From NCBI RefSeq assembly GCF_947496075.1, contig NZ_CANMBJ010000002.1:1-64000 (forward strand): a stretch of DNA of 64,000 nucleotides. The letters are read 5' to 3'. Below the pieces are notes generated by a model. It saw only the letters and a program-made list of their open reading frames with translations, searched no databases and had not been told where the DNA came from. Source of the stretch: an uncultured Tateyamaria sp. (GTDB lineage: Bacteria > Pseudomonadota > Alphaproteobacteria > Rhodobacterales > Rhodobacteraceae). Numbering within the stretch: position 1 is the first letter of the stretch; every line of letters starts with the position of its first letter. The translations under genes and the position numbers were made by a program. Below, piece after piece: positions 44,911 to 55,049 of the stretch.

Positions 44911-45585
44911 TCAAGCGCAGACGGACTGGGTCTGCGGCGAGAGAGTAGTTTGAGTGAAGGGAACAACGTCGCGCCTGGCGGTGCCGTGCGCGGTCGCGGA
45001 AAGGGTGAAGAGGGGGCGGGCGGCTTCGAAGTAGGCGCGCAGCAGCTTTTGGCGATGCGGCAACCACCCGTTTGGGTATTTACGGCGCGCATCGGATATC
45101 TCCACCTCTTCCGGAAGCCGGTCGACAGCGATGAACGTCTTGCCTTGGCGCGTTCCGACATGGACCACGGCAACACGCCCGCGCAACAGCGCCCGACCTT
45201 CGAGATACGCTGTGCCGGGTTCCGTAGTGTATGGTGCGGGTAGGGAGATGGGCGTGCCAAAGACCGGCTGTTCAGCCATCTTGGCCTGAACGGCGGCCAC
45301 GGCATCTGCTGCATGGTTGCCTTGGAACTCCACGGCGCAGCGGCGTTCGGCGTGATCAGGTGTTCCGGGGGCAGGCTCAAGCGACTTGTCCCAGAAGGTC
45401 AGATCGAATGGTAGCGGGGCGCCCGCGAGGCTTTCCATGTTCACGCGAGCACGCTCGACTGTCTGACCTGCTTTGAAACAGTACGATACAAATGCGTCGA
45501 TGGCCGGATGTGTTCCGGCGGTCGCTGGCATGGCCAGACCGCACAGAGACAAGGCGCCAAGGATATGACGTGCGACTAGCGCCAT
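44911..45585 (-). CDS. Secreted protein of unknown function between sucC and sucD
   Basis: 224 residues from ATG 45585, overlapping the preceding gene's end by ten bases. The signal peptide ([22 protein letters not shown]) is followed by [19 protein letters not shown], then about 55 residues later [23 protein letters not shown]. This Cys..Cys layout parallels the lipoprotein encoded just upstream. The C-terminal third ([20 protein letters not shown], then [20 protein letters not shown]) has no recognised motif. Probably periplasmic. Confidence 0.75.
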   Translation of the reverse strand: MALVARHILGALSLCGLAMPATAGTHPAIDAFVSYCFKAGQTVERARVNMESLAGAPLPFDLTFWDKSLEPAPGTPDHAERRCAVEFQGNHAADAVAAVQAKMAEQPVFGTPISLPAPYTTEPGTAYLEGRALLRGRVAVVHVGTRQGKTFIAVDRLPEEVEISDARRKYPNGWLPHRQKLLRAYFEAARPLFTLSATAHGTARRDVVPFTQTTLSPQTQSVCA

Positions 45586-46286
45586 ACAATCCAGACTCCG
45601 GTGAGTTTTTGACCCAGAACGTTTGTGCGCGTCACCATCTTCAATCGTGTCCCGGCCGGTGCACCGGATATCGCCCATTCCTGTTGTGCATTTCCCGTGG
45701 CCGCGACCGGCGTCAGAGCATAGCCCGCCGCCGTGATAGTGTTCACCAGTGCTTGCGCAGTCGTGGCTTGGTCCTGCCGACGGACAGAAATGTTGCATTG
45801 GAAGATATTGGATCGTCCGGCGCCCAGGGCGACACTCATGAAAATGTCACCACGCCGCTGACCTGAGAGAAAGTAGTTTTGTCCCGCCTCGTCCGGGGCA
45901 ACCCCGAAATCGCGTCGGCTCACCTGATCGAAGCGCTTTTCGACGCCAGCCATGCTGGGCAGCGATGCGACACAGGTATCTGCAAAGGCCTGCGCGGCCA
46001 ACGCTATGTTTCCGGCTGGTTTCGAGCGGTTGGGCACTGCAGGTTGCGCAGCGGGAGTCGCGACAGGTGCATTGCCGCCGGACACGACCGATCGGATTTC
46101 TGACGTTGGGATGTCGCGTGCAGCGCGCACACGCGGCGCGCTGCCTTCACGTTGCTCCAGCCACACGGCCGTCGATGCCAATCCGACAGGCGGCAGGCTC
46201 TGCTGGACCGGAATGTCTGGCCGTCTTTCGCTGCTGCATGCGGCAACTGCCAAAAAGGCTGCGACAACTACTCCCGCGCGCACCAT
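45576..46286 (-). CDS. Lipoprotein of unknown function between sucC and sucD
   Basis: 236 residues from ATG 46286, five bases after the sucC stop. Lipobox AVAACSS follows the signal [15 protein letters not shown] proline-rich linker leads to a globular domain: [20 protein letters not shown], then [24 protein letters not shown] and a strand-rich end ([20 protein letters not shown]). The two Cys and the following Ala-rich helix match the next gene's domain, so the two are probably paralogues. Function unknown. Confidence 0.77.
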   Translation of the reverse strand: MVRAGVVVAAFLAVAACSSERRPDIPVQQSLPPVGLASTAVWLEQREGSAPRVRAARDIPTSEIRSVVSGGNAPVATPAAQPAVPNRSKPAGNIALAAQAFADTCVASLPSMAGVEKRFDQVSRRDFGVAPDEAGQNYFLSGQRRGDIFMSVALGAGRSNIFQCNISVRRQDQATTAQALVNTITAAGYALTPVAATGNAQQEWAISGAPAGTRLKMVTRTNVLGQKLTGVWIVWR

Positions 46287-46291
46287 CGGCG

Positions 46292-47485
46292 TCAGCCCTT
46301 GACCGCTTTCACGATTTTCTGGGCACCGTCTTTCAGGTCGTCGGCCGCGATCACATCAAGACCAGAGTTGTTGATGATGTCCTTGCCCTGCTGCACGTTG
46401 GTGCCTTCGAGGCGCACAACCAGCGGGACTTGCAGGCCCACCTCTTTCACGGCGGCGACAACACCCTCGGCAATCACATCACAACGCATGATGCCCCCAA
46501 AGATGTTGACAAGGATGCCCTTCACGTTCGGGTCTGAGGTGATGATTTTGAAGGCTTCGGTCACCTTCTCCTTGGTCGCGCCACCGCCCACGTCGAGGAA
46601 GTTGGCAGGCTCGGCGCCGTAGAGCTTGATGATATCCATCGTCGCCATGGCCAGGCCCGCGCCGTTCACCATGCAACCGATCTCGCCATCCAGCGCGATG
46701 TAATTCAGGTCGTATTTGGAAGCGGCGAGTTCCTTGGGGTCTTCCTCGGTCTCATCGCGCAGTTCATTGATGTCTGTGTGGCGATAGATGGCGTTGCCAT
46801 CAAAGGACACTTTGGCGTCGAGCACTTTCAAATCACCGCTGTCGGTCACAATCAGTGGGTTGATCTCGAGCATCTCCATATCCTTCTCTTCGAAGGCTTT
46901 GTAGAGCAGGCCCATCAGGCCAACGCATTGCTTGACCTGCTTGCCTTCCAGACCGAGCGCAAAGGCAATGCGACGGCCATGATAGGCTTGATACCCTGTC
47001 GCCGGATCGACCGAGAAGCTCAGAATTTTTTCCGGGGTCGCAGCGGCAACCTCTTCGATGTCCATGCCGCCCTCGGTCGAGCAGACAAAGCTGATGCGGC
47101 TGGTTTGGCGATCCACCAGCAGGGCGAGGTAGAGTTCAGTTTCGATGCCCGAACCGTCTTCGATGTAGATGCGGTTGACCTGCTTGCCAGCCGGTCCTGT
47201 TTGATGGGTAACCAGCGTCCGTCCCAGCATCTTCTTGGCTTCTTCGGCAGCTTCTTCGACCGATTTGGTCAGACGTACGCCGCCCTTGTCGCCTGCATCC
47301 GCTTCCTTGAACTTGCCCTTGCCGCGGCCACCGGCGTGGATCTGTGCCTTGACCACCCACATCGGCCCATCAAGGGCGCCCGCTGCCGTCTTCGCCTCTT
47401 CTGCTCTCAGAACGACACGACCGTCCGAAACGGGCGCTCCGTAGCTGCGCAAAAGGGCCTTGGCCTGGTATTCATGGATGTTCAT
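46292..47485 (-). CDS. sucC: Succinyl-CoA synthetase beta subunit
   Basis: 397 residues from ATG 47485 ([18 protein letters not shown]). ATP-grasp features include [31 protein letters not shown] with metal ligands, and [17 protein letters not shown] and [15 protein letters not shown] in the C-terminal domain. It is the first gene of the leftward TCA operon. Its promoter region carries the double GTGATCAC operator shared with sdhC. Confidence 0.97.
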   Translation of the reverse strand: MNIHEYQAKALLRSYGAPVSDGRVVLRAEEAKTAAGALDGPMWVVKAQIHAGGRGKGKFKEADAGDKGGVRLTKSVEEAAEEAKKMLGRTLVTHQTGPAGKQVNRIYIEDGSGIETELYLALLVDRQTSRISFVCSTEGGMDIEEVAAATPEKILSFSVDPATGYQAYHGRRIAFALGLEGKQVKQCVGLMGLLYKAFEEKDMEMLEINPLIVTDSGDLKVLDAKVSFDGNAIYRHTDINELRDETEEDPKELAASKYDLNYIALDGEIGCMVNGAGLAMATMDIIKLYGAEPANFLDVGGGATKEKVTEAFKIITSDPNVKGILVNIFGGIMRCDVIAEGVVAAVKEVGLQVPLVVRLEGTNVQQGKDIINNSGLDVIAADDLKDGAQKIVKAVKG

Positions 47486-47596
47486 GGCGGTTTGATCCCG
47501 TATAGATACGTCAACGTTGGGCCTATACGACCAACACTGAACAGCGCGTAAACGGAAAATATGTCGCAGTGGCGGTTTTGTGCGCGAAAATCGGAC

Positions 47597-47633
47597 ATTT
47601 GTGATCACTGCATTAAATCGTGTGATCACAAAT
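47597..47633 (-). promoter_or_regulatory. Double GTGATCAC operator upstream of sucC
   Basis: ATTTGTGATCAC (47597–47608) and its exact inverse GTGATCACAAAT (47622–47633) are separated by 13 bases. Each contains the palindrome GTGATCAC. The nearer copy starts about 115 bases upstream of the sucC ATG; the other side faces the divergent glycosyltransferase gene. The same arrangement with the same spacing precedes sdhC. Confidence 0.75.
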
Positions 47634-47659
47634 CTGGGTGAGAAAGGGAATCAACCCCC

Positions 47660-48697
47660 ATGGCGACGCAATTTCCTATAAAACCAGAGGAAAATGGCGT
47701 GCGCTGGGGCGTGGTAATGACGGCAAGCGAACCGTTGGCCTTGGTCGAAACCAATGTGCGGTGGCACCTCGCAACAGGTGCCGAGACCGTTTTCGTGTTC
47801 CTCGACGACCCGAACGATCCGTCAAAAGATACGCTTGGGGCGATCCCAAATTGCTCGGTTCATCTGTGTGACGATCACTATTGGAATGAAGCCAAGCCCA
47901 AAAATGGTCGGCCGCCGTCGCAGATGCGGCGCCAAACAATCAATGCCAACTGGGCGCAGAGCCATTGCGATCTGGATTGGCTGTTTCATATCGATGCCGA
48001 CGAATTCATCTGGCAAGATGGCAATCTCCGGTCCGAACTTGCAGACCATCGCGATCCCCGCACCGAATTGAACTTGCCGGTGTTCGAAAGGGTCTTTCCG
48101 AAGGGGCAGCTGCAGTCCCTGTTCGACGGCGCATTTCGCGCGTCATCGGATCTGACGTCGGATCAGGCCTACGCCGTATTTGGGTCTTTTGCGTCGCTCA
48201 TGAAACGTGGACAGTATTCGCATGGCGCAGGCAAAAGCGGCGTATGTGTGGGGGCCGGTTTGCGCCTTGGGGTGCACAACGCGACACGCACCGGATCGGG
48301 CGGGCAGCAGAGACGGGCGGCCAAATGTGTTTCGGAGACGGCGCGCCTATTACACTTTGATGGCGTGACGCCCCTTCATTGGATGATGAAAGCGTTGCGC
48401 TACCGCCAGACGTCCTCAGAGGTGCAGGCGAAGGTGTTGCAGCCACACCGCGCGGCTCAAATCAGATGGATGATGGAACGTTCGGACACGATGGACAGTA
48501 TGCGGCAGGCTCATCGGAGCATGTTTTCACTGACGGACGAGCGACGTTTGAAATTGAACGCCTTTGGTTTGCTGCGCGAGGTTCCATTCAAGCCCAAAGG
48601 CGTTTTGGGCGCAGATTGCCCCAACCTCGACCCCGACGCGTTCGATACTGAATTGTTCCGCCGCACTCCCTGGCTACGCGAACTGTTTGAAGAATAG
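47660..48697 (+). CDS. Family 2-like glycosyltransferase
   Basis: 345 residues. The nucleotide-sugar fold is seen in GVRWGVVMTASEPLALVETN, HLATGAETVFVFLDDPNDP and the metal-binding DxD in LDWLFHIDADEFIWQ. The C-terminal part (HWMMKALRYRQTSSEVQAKV, RMLFGLLREVPFKPKG-like end) is helical. There is no signal or membrane segment. It is probably cytoplasmic and builds a surface polysaccharide or glycan; the acceptor is unknown. It lies next to a sulfotransferase gene, suggesting a sulfated glycan. Confidence 0.8.
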   Translation: MATQFPIKPEENGVRWGVVMTASEPLALVETNVRWHLATGAETVFVFLDDPNDPSKDTLGAIPNCSVHLCDDHYWNEAKPKNGRPPSQMRRQTINANWAQSHCDLDWLFHIDADEFIWQDGNLRSELADHRDPRTELNLPVFERVFPKGQLQSLFDGAFRASSDLTSDQAYAVFGSFASLMKRGQYSHGAGKSGVCVGAGLRLGVHNATRTGSGGQQRRAAKCVSETARLLHFDGVTPLHWMMKALRYRQTSSEVQAKVLQPHRAAQIRWMMERSDTMDSMRQAHRSMFSLTDERRLKLNAFGLLREVPFKPKGVLGADCPNLDPDAFDTELFRRTPWLRELFEE

Positions 48698-48775
48698 GGA
48701 TTTGTCATGGTTGTGTCGGCAGCCCGATAACAATAGCGCTTGCCATAGAGTGTCGAGAGATTTTGAGTTCGAAAT

Positions 48776-49372
48776 ATGCCGCTTGTCCGCCTTGATAAAA
48801 CACTGATCTTTTTTGTGCACATCCCCAAGACCGGAGGAGCAAGTGTCGACCGCTATCTTTCAAAGGTTGGAAACATCGCCCTTTGGACGCCCGGAACCAT
48901 GCAGTGGTCGAAATGCTCGCCACAGCATATCCATGCAGAATTGCACACACGCATGATCCCTCGTGGCTTCTATCAACACGGTTTCACCATCTTGCGGGAT
49001 CCGGTGGCGCGTATGATCAGCGAGTATAGATACAGGGCGATGCGTCGCCAGTCAGACAGACCCTTGCCTGAGTTTGACATATGGGCGATCCGTATGTTGC
49101 AGCGATATGAGAGCAATCCCTATGTTCTGGACAATCATATTCGCCCGCAATCGGAATTCGTCTCGGACGGCCTCAAGCTGTTTCGCTATGAAGATGGGCT
49201 GGATCCGGTGTTCGACTGGATCGACGAGATAGGTGGTCATGCGGCCCTGCCGCGCAAATGGCATAACAGATCCTCTGGTCCGCAGGTCGAACCCTCCAAG
49301 GATGTTGCGGAGTTGATCCGTGAATTTTATGCGCAGGATATCGCGTTGCTGGATCAGATCTCGTCAGCATAG
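48776..49372 (+). CDS. Sulfotransferase-family protein (Sulfotransfer_2)
   Basis: 198 residues from ATG 48776. The PAPS 5'-phosphosulfate loop is FFVHIPKTGGASVDRYL, and the 3'-phosphate site is GFTILRDPVARMISEYRYRA. Short length fits cytosolic bacterial members of the sulfotransferase family 2. It is 78 bases after the glycosyltransferase gene on the same strand, so the two may sulfate and build the same glycan. Substrate unknown. Confidence 0.83.
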   Translation: MPLVRLDKTLIFFVHIPKTGGASVDRYLSKVGNIALWTPGTMQWSKCSPQHIHAELHTRMIPRGFYQHGFTILRDPVARMISEYRYRAMRRQSDRPLPEFDIWAIRMLQRYESNPYVLDNHIRPQSEFVSDGLKLFRYEDGLDPVFDWIDEIGGHAALPRKWHNRSSGPQVEPSKDVAELIREFYAQDIALLDQISSA

Positions 49373-49420
49373 CGGGTTTTGACAGGTTGCCAACATACCC
49401 GGCATCGCCAAACTGATAGC

Positions 49421-50236
49421 TCAGGAGGCCGCCGTGTCCGTCGTGGGAAGGGTCTTATGGGCACGCCACTTGGTATAAAGGATGTATACCAGAGCGCCCT
49501 CCGGAATGGCGGTCACAAGAAACGGCAAACTTGCATATATATCCACCACGATGATGGCGCCCAGTGCCCCAAGAATGCGATTTCGGTCTTTCTTGAACTT
49601 TCGGTGGGCTGGCGTTTCCGTATCTGATGACGTGTCGTCCGCCGCCGGGGCAAAAGCCGTTGCGCGGTCAATCTTGGGACCAAGGTTATCAAGGTGTCGT
49701 GGGGCGGTGACGCCGTCTGCGACGACCGCATACACACCAACTTCTTCCGCGAGATGTTTGGGGGTCGCGGGTCCAAGCGGGCGCAACTCAACCTTTCCCA
49801 GTTTGCCATGTGCATGATCGTACACCTGTTGCGAGATCAGGATGCCGCCCACATCCGCCATCTCTTGCAAGCGCGCGGCCAGGTTCACGCCATCACCCAG
49901 CAGGTCAGCCCCTTCGATGATCACATCATCCAGATGAATGCCCAACCGAAATGGTAGCAGATCGGCCCGTGCATTCAGCGTGCGTTGTACGTCTACCGCG
50001 CATTTCACAGCGCCGACAACGGATGGAAAGTCAACGATCAGGCCATCGCCCGAGGTGTTGGCGATGCGACCGCCGCATTCTGCAATCGCGCTGTCCATGA
50101 CATCGCGCGTCGCGCGCAACGCCTGCACTGTACCTTCCTCATCCCGGCTCATCCGACCGGAATAGTTGGCCGCGTCCGCCGCCAGAATGGTGGTCAGCTT
50201 TCGTTCAATGGGGCGCGACTGAGACATGTGAACCAT
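49421..50236 (-). CDS. Class III adenylate/guanylate cyclase-domain membrane protein
   Basis: 271 residues (268 if the second ATG at 50227 is used). The cyclase domain is N-terminal: TTILAADAANYSGRMSRDEE, NTSGDGLIVDFPSVVGAVKC, FRLGIHLDDVIIEGADLLGD and GVNLAARLQEMAD. The metal-binding Asp pair (AAD, SGDG) and the Asn–Arg transition-state residues are kept, so it is probably active. A linker leads to one or two C-terminal membrane helices (ILGALGAIIVVDIYASLPFL; IPEGALVYILYTKW). The order catalytic–membrane is less usual than membrane–catalytic. It lies downstream of the mdh terminator. Confidence 0.87.
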   Translation of the reverse strand: MVHMSQSRPIERKLTTILAADAANYSGRMSRDEEGTVQALRATRDVMDSAIAECGGRIANTSGDGLIVDFPSVVGAVKCAVDVQRTLNARADLLPFRLGIHLDDVIIEGADLLGDGVNLAARLQEMADVGGILISQQVYDHAHGKLGKVELRPLGPATPKHLAEEVGVYAVVADGVTAPRHLDNLGPKIDRATAFAPAADDTSSDTETPAHRKFKKDRNRILGALGAIIVVDIYASLPFLVTAIPEGALVYILYTKWRAHKTLPTTDTAAS

Positions 50237-50244
50237 ATAAACAT

Positions 50245-50275
50245 AAAAAGGGCCGGATGCGACGGCATCCGGCCC
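50245..50275 (-). terminator. Rho-independent terminator of mdh
   Basis: GGGCCGGATGC (50250–50260) and GCATCCGGCCC (50265–50275) form an 11-bp stem with a GACG loop. On the minus strand it is followed by TTTTT (50245–50249). Confidence 0.9.
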
Positions 50276-50298
50276 CTAAATTCATCGCCGCGGCAAAT

Positions 50299-51303
<1,005 letters not shown>

Positions 51304-51430
51304 CTAGCGCGAGATGGGGCGTCACGCAAGGGTGCCGCACCGCAGCGTATCGCAACGGGCGTGCTGGTGCATATCACATTCGCGCGCTAAGGGTGCAGGA
51401 CAGCACTGTTTTTCAAAGGGTCGTGCGGGC

Positions 51431-52183
51431 GTGAACCTGGATCTGTGGTTTTTTGCAATCGCTGCACCGGCGGTGGTCTTTGCGGGGGTTTCCAAGGGCG
51501 GTTTCGGGTCTGGCGCATCCTTTGCGTCCGCTTCGATTCTGGCGCTGGTGATTGAACCGGGCATGGCGTTGGGGGTCGTGTTGCCCCTGCTGATGCTGAT
51601 CGATGCAGCGACGCTCAAACCGTATTGGGGCAAGTGGGACTGGCGCGTGTCGGCGTTGATGATTGCGGGCGGGTTGCCCGGCGTCGCGCTGGGCGCGCTG
51701 TTGTATTCGCGTACCGAACCGGATGTGTTCCGAGTGCTGATTGGTGTGATCTCGGTCGGCTTTGTCATCTGGCAGGTGGGACGCAGCCGGGGCTGGATCA
51801 GAACGGCATCGCACGCCTTGCCCACGTGGGTCGGTGCGCTTACGGGCACAGTTGCCGGGTTCACCAGCTTCGTCAGCCATGCCGGTGGACCACCCGCGGC
51901 CGTTTATTTGTTGTCGTTGCGCCCGTCCAAGACTGTATATCAGGCCAATACCGTCCTGATCTTCACCGCGATTAACATCTTCAAATTCGTCCCGTATGCC
52001 TTTCTGGGTATGTTCACGGCCCAAACAGCGATCGCAAACATCGCCCTCGCGCCCTTTGCGCTGCTGGGGGCTTGGCTTGGGGTGCGGGCGCATCACCTCG
52101 TACCGGAACGCGCGTTCTTTTTGCTGACCTATGTGCTTTTGGTGATGACGGGTGCAAAGCTGATCTGGGACGGTCTGACATGA
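51431..52183 (+). CDS. TSUP-family (TauE/SafE) membrane transporter
   Basis: 250 residues from GTG 51431; the open frame before it is shadow of the mdh promoter region. It has about eight helices, with the TSUP half-repeat FAGVSKGGFGSGASFASASI near the N-terminus and GFTSFVSHAGGPPAAVYLLS in the second half. The family exports or imports sulfonates, sulfite and related organic anions. It overlaps the following acetyltransferase (ATGA). Substrate unknown. Confidence 0.88.
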   Translation: MNLDLWFFAIAAPAVVFAGVSKGGFGSGASFASASILALVIEPGMALGVVLPLLMLIDAATLKPYWGKWDWRVSALMIAGGLPGVALGALLYSRTEPDVFRVLIGVISVGFVIWQVGRSRGWIRTASHALPTWVGALTGTVAGFTSFVSHAGGPPAAVYLLSLRPSKTVYQANTVLIFTAINIFKFVPYAFLGMFTAQTAIANIALAPFALLGAWLGVRAHHLVPERAFFLLTYVLLVMTGAKLIWDGLT

Positions 52184-52614
52184 GTACCCGGACCCTCACA
52201 GCGGCTGATACAGCACAGGCCCTGACGTTGTATCGGCATCTTGTCGGAGAACAGCCGCTCGCATCCGACTCGGCATTTGCCGAGCTGATTGACCACCCCG
52301 GTACATGGGTGTGGGGTGCCTTTCTGTCGGATCATCTGGTGGCGATGGCAACGCTTCATGTTTTGCCCAACATGACACAGGGTGGTCGCCCCTACGCATT
52401 GGTCGAAAATGTGGTCACGCATCAAACGCATCGTGGGACTGGGCAGGGGCGGCGGGTCATGCAGGCGGCGATCGATGCAGCGTGGGCGGCGGATTGCTAC
52501 AAGATAATGCTCCTGACCGGGCGAACAGCCGAAGCGCGAGGCTTTTATGAAAAGCTGGGGTTCGGCACGGACGAGAAATGGGGTATGACCATCCGCCGTG
52601 TTCCTGAGCGGTGA
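52180..52614 (+). CDS. GNAT-family N-acetyltransferase
   Basis: 144 residues from ATG 52180, overlapping the TSUP stop. The acetyl-CoA loop is VENVVTHQTHRGTGQGRRVM (Q/RxxGxG/A pattern), followed by AAIDAAWAADCYKIMLLTGR and the C-terminal ARGFYEKLGFG. It is a small cytoplasmic acetyltransferase of unknown acceptor. A cluster of hairpins follows. Confidence 0.88.
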   Translation: MSTRTLTAADTAQALTLYRHLVGEQPLASDSAFAELIDHPGTWVWGAFLSDHLVAMATLHVLPNMTQGGRPYALVENVVTHQTHRGTGQGRRVMQAAIDAAWAADCYKIMLLTGRTAEARGFYEKLGFGTDEKWGMTIRRVPER

Positions 52615-52621
52615 TCTGTTG

Positions 52622-52749
52622 GGTGGATCAAGATCCACCTTACAGTGGGTAATGCGGACATTTGGTCTGCCCCGGGCAAAGCAAAGGCGCACCGAGGTGC
52701 GCCTTACAAATGACTGTCAGGATACTGTAAGGCGGACGTGTCGTCCGCC
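52622..52749. repeat. Cluster of three perfect hairpins between convergent genes
   Basis: GGTGGATC (52622–52629)/GATCCACC (52632–52639), AAGGCGCACC (52684–52693)/GGTGCGCCTT (52696–52705) and GGCGGAC (52731–52737)/GTCCGCC (52743–52749) are three stems, each flanked by a GTAAGG or CCTTAC edge. They look like modular copies of one small palindromic element as well as terminators. Confidence 0.55.
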
Positions 52750-52757
52750 GCACCGGT

Positions 52758-53075
52758 TCAGGCGTCGCTGCCTTTGGCAGGCAAGGCTTCGGCGAGCGTT
52801 TCATAGGCCTGGCCGCTGGCAACAAGGCAGGTCATCCCGTTGGGCGTTGTCACTGTGATCGTCCACGATCCGCTTTCGTCCGAGGCAAAAACCTCGATCA
52901 CCGAATTATTGGCCCCAAGGCCCATGGATTGGCGTGTCTCGCCATAACCTTCGGCGAGACGGCTCACCACGATATCGCGGGGTCCGCAATTGCGGGCCTG
53001 CTGCGCCTGTGCCGCATTCACCATTGCCGCAAGCGCTAGAACGCCCGCTATCATCACATTCATCATCCGTGTCAT
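52758..53075 (-). CDS. Small secreted protein of unknown function
   Basis: 105 residues from ATG 53075, chosen because AAAGG lies eight bases upstream. Signal peptide MNVMIAGVLALAAMVNAAQA, then QQARNCGPRDIVVSRLAEGY, GETRQSMGLGANNSVIEVFA and SDESGSWTITVTTPNGMTCL. The CGPR..GY.E pattern with a later Cys is common in alphaproteobacterial small periplasmic proteins, whose role is unknown. Confidence 0.72.
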   Translation of the reverse strand: MTRMMNVMIAGVLALAAMVNAAQAQQARNCGPRDIVVSRLAEGYGETRQSMGLGANNSVIEVFASDESGSWTITVTTPNGMTCLVASGQAYETLAEALPAKGSDA

Positions 53076-53428
53076 CACGTTCAGCCTTTCACAAAGGAAG
53101 GCGTCACCTCTGGTCATCTGGCCCAGCCGGAACCCCGGCGATGACCGGGCAGCCCCGGTTCACACCCGACCCTTTGCGCATTCCGTGAAGTGTTCGGCGG
53201 CCCTGCCGAAACGGCCCTCCCCGCGCTGTCGGATTGGGACAAATGTGCGGATCTAGCCTTGAATAGTGGTTAATGCAGCGTGCGCAGGTCGTTAAAATTT
53301 GATGAAAGACTGCTGAACCCAACGAAAGTAGGGCCCCCATTTCTGCAGCGCAGAAAAATAGCGCTTGAACTATCTGGCAAAAAGTGGCCCTTTCCGCGCA
53401 ACTTTATGACTCGCAAGGATCGCACGCA
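53076..53428. other. Intergenic region upstream of mcl2 with an inverted repeat
   Basis: No gene. TTCGGC (53193–53198)/GCCGAA (53205–53210) is a small hairpin. TTTCTGCAGCGCAGAAA (53340–53356) is a 7-bp inverted repeat with a three-base centre, about 75 bases before the mcl2 start, and is a candidate operator for the acetyl-CoA-assimilation genes. Confidence 0.4.
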
Positions 53429-54283
53429 ATGGCCCTCGACCGTCCCCTCCGCTCTGTTCTCTACATCCCAGGTTCGAAACCACGGGCGTTGGACAAGGCG
53501 CGCGGACTGCCGGTTGATGCGATCATCTTCGATCTCGAAGATGCCGTATCGCTCGAAGAAAAGGAAAGCGCGCGGGCCACGCTGGCCGATGCGCTGGCCC
53601 AAGGCGGGTACGGTGCGCGGCTGAAAATCGTGCGGATCAACGGCTTTGACACAGCATGGGGTCGAGATGATGCGCAGGCAGCCAAGGATATGGGGGCCGA
53701 CGCGATCCTGTTGCCCAAGGTGTCCTCGCCCGCCGATCTGGATGCATTGGCCGAGATCACCGGGGACACGCCTCTTTGGGCGATGATGGAAACGCCTCTG
53801 GGCATGATCAACGCGCCCGCCATCGCTGCGCATCCGAAACTGCAAGGCATGGTCATGGGCACCAATGATCTGGCCAAGGAATTGCAGACCCGCTTCCGGT
53901 CCGACCGACTGCCGCTGCAATCCGGGTTGAGCCTGTGCTTGCTGGCGGCCAAGGCGCATGGCTGTGCCATCGTCGACGGCGTTTACAACACGTTCAAGGA
54001 CGATGAAGGTTTGCAATTCGAATGCGAACAGGGCCGTGATATGGGTTTTGATGGCAAGACGCTGATCCACCCGGCGCAAGTCGACATCACGAATGCCGCT
54101 TTTTCCCCGTCCGAGGCGGAGATCGATCTGGCCCGCCGCCAGATCGCAGCCTTTGAAGAGGTGGAAGCCGCGGGTCAGGGCGTGGCGGTTGTCGATGGAC
54201 GTATCGTCGAGAATCTGCACATCGTGACTGCGCGCGAAACATTGGCCAAGGCCGAGGCTATCGCGGAGATGGCAAAGGGATAA
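53429..54283 (+). CDS. mcl2: CitE-family (3S)-malyl-CoA thioesterase-like protein
   Basis: 284 residues from ATG 53429 (AAGGATCG upstream). HpcH/CitE TIM-barrel motifs present: RSVLYIPGSKPRALDKARG, IIFDLEDAV (metal-binding Glu-Asp), KIVRINGFD with the CoA-binding Arg, LWAMMETPLGMINA, GTNDLAKEL and GFDGKTLIHPAQV. In Rhodobacter the CitE homologue in this position, near mch, is malyl-CoA thioesterase (Mcl2), which completes malate release in the ethylmalonyl-CoA pathway. The shorter length compared with the lyase Mcl1 (about 320) agrees. Lyase activity cannot be excluded from sequence alone. Confidence 0.82.
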   Translation: MALDRPLRSVLYIPGSKPRALDKARGLPVDAIIFDLEDAVSLEEKESARATLADALAQGGYGARLKIVRINGFDTAWGRDDAQAAKDMGADAILLPKVSSPADLDALAEITGDTPLWAMMETPLGMINAPAIAAHPKLQGMVMGTNDLAKELQTRFRSDRLPLQSGLSLCLLAAKAHGCAIVDGVYNTFKDDEGLQFECEQGRDMGFDGKTLIHPAQVDITNAAFSPSEAEIDLARRQIAAFEEVEAAGQGVAVVDGRIVENLHIVTARETLAKAEAIAEMAKG

Positions 54284-54286
54284 GCG

Positions 54287-54841
54287 ATGTATTGGATTGT
54301 GTTGATTGCAGGTGTCGCCTTGTGGTGGGCGGCGCATCTGTTCAAGCGGGTGGCCCCGGCACGTCGGGCATCTATTGGGGATCCGGGCAAAGGCATCATT
54401 GCCTTGGTGCTTGTCGGGTCCATTGTGCTGATGGTTATCGGCTACCGGGGTGTGGATTTTGTCCATGTCTGGCTGCCCCCAGAATTCATGATCCACATCA
54501 ACAACCTGCTCATGCTGATCGCAATCTACCTGCTCAGCCCAGCACCCAAACGGGGCAAGCTGGTGTCAGGCATGCGTCATCCCATGTTGACCGGGTTCAG
54601 CCTGTGGGCCATCGCGCACTTGCTGGTGAATGGTGATGTCGCCTCGATACTGCTCTTTGGCGGCTTGCTGGTTTGGGCCATTGCAACCGCGCGTATCATC
54701 AATGCAGCCGAACCCGGCTGGCAACGTGGACCAGAGGGTACGCTTGCAAAGGACGCCATGTTCCTTGTCGGGTCCGTCGTCTTGCTGGGCGTAATCGGTT
54801 GGGTCCACAACTGGCTGGGTGTCTGGCCGTTCCCGGGGTAA
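54287..54841 (+). CDS. NnrU-family membrane protein
   Basis: 184 residues with about five membrane helices: MYWIVLIAGVALWWAAHLF, GIIALVLVGSIVLMVIGYRG, INNLLMLIAIYLLSPAPKRG, RHPMLTGFSLWAIAHLLVNG (the diagnostic NnrU HPM..G...W..AHLL) and a C-terminal helix. NnrU relatives occur with denitrification genes and carotenoid isomerases; the function is unproven. It lies between mcl2 and mch, four bases after mcl2. Confidence 0.85.
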   Translation: MYWIVLIAGVALWWAAHLFKRVAPARRASIGDPGKGIIALVLVGSIVLMVIGYRGVDFVHVWLPPEFMIHINNLLMLIAIYLLSPAPKRGKLVSGMRHPMLTGFSLWAIAHLLVNGDVASILLFGGLLVWAIATARIINAAEPGWQRGPEGTLAKDAMFLVGSVVLLGVIGWVHNWLGVWPFPG

Positions 54842-54845
54842 ATCC

Positions 54846-55049
54846 ATGAAATTGTACCGCTTTCTGTCCGAAGAGGACACGTCCGCCTTTTGCCACAAGG
54901 TCACTGCCGCCCTGAACGCGGGATGGGAACTACACGGCTCACCGACCCAGACATGGGATCACGCCGCGGGGATCATGCGTTGCGGACAAGCGGTCGTGAA
55001 AGAGGTGCCGGGGGACTACACCCCGGACATCAAACTAGGAGAGCAGTGA
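54846..55049 (+). CDS. DUF1737-type small protein
   Basis: 67 residues from ATG 54846, five bases after nnrU. The pattern MKLYRFLSEEDTSAFCHKVT, AALNAGWELHGSPTQTWDH and VVKEVPGDYTPDIKLGEQ matches the short DUF1737 domain. Its stop shares a base with the mch start (TGATG), so it is translationally coupled to mesaconyl-CoA hydratase. Function unknown. Confidence 0.8.
   Translation: MKLYRFLSEEDTSAFCHKVTAALNAGWELHGSPTQTWDHAAGIMRCGQAVVKEVPGDYTPDIKLGEQ

Noticed and set aside
47597-47633. CRP/FNR-type site
   Set aside because: The palindrome TGTGATCACA lacks the central six bases between half-sites required by CRP/FNR proteins.
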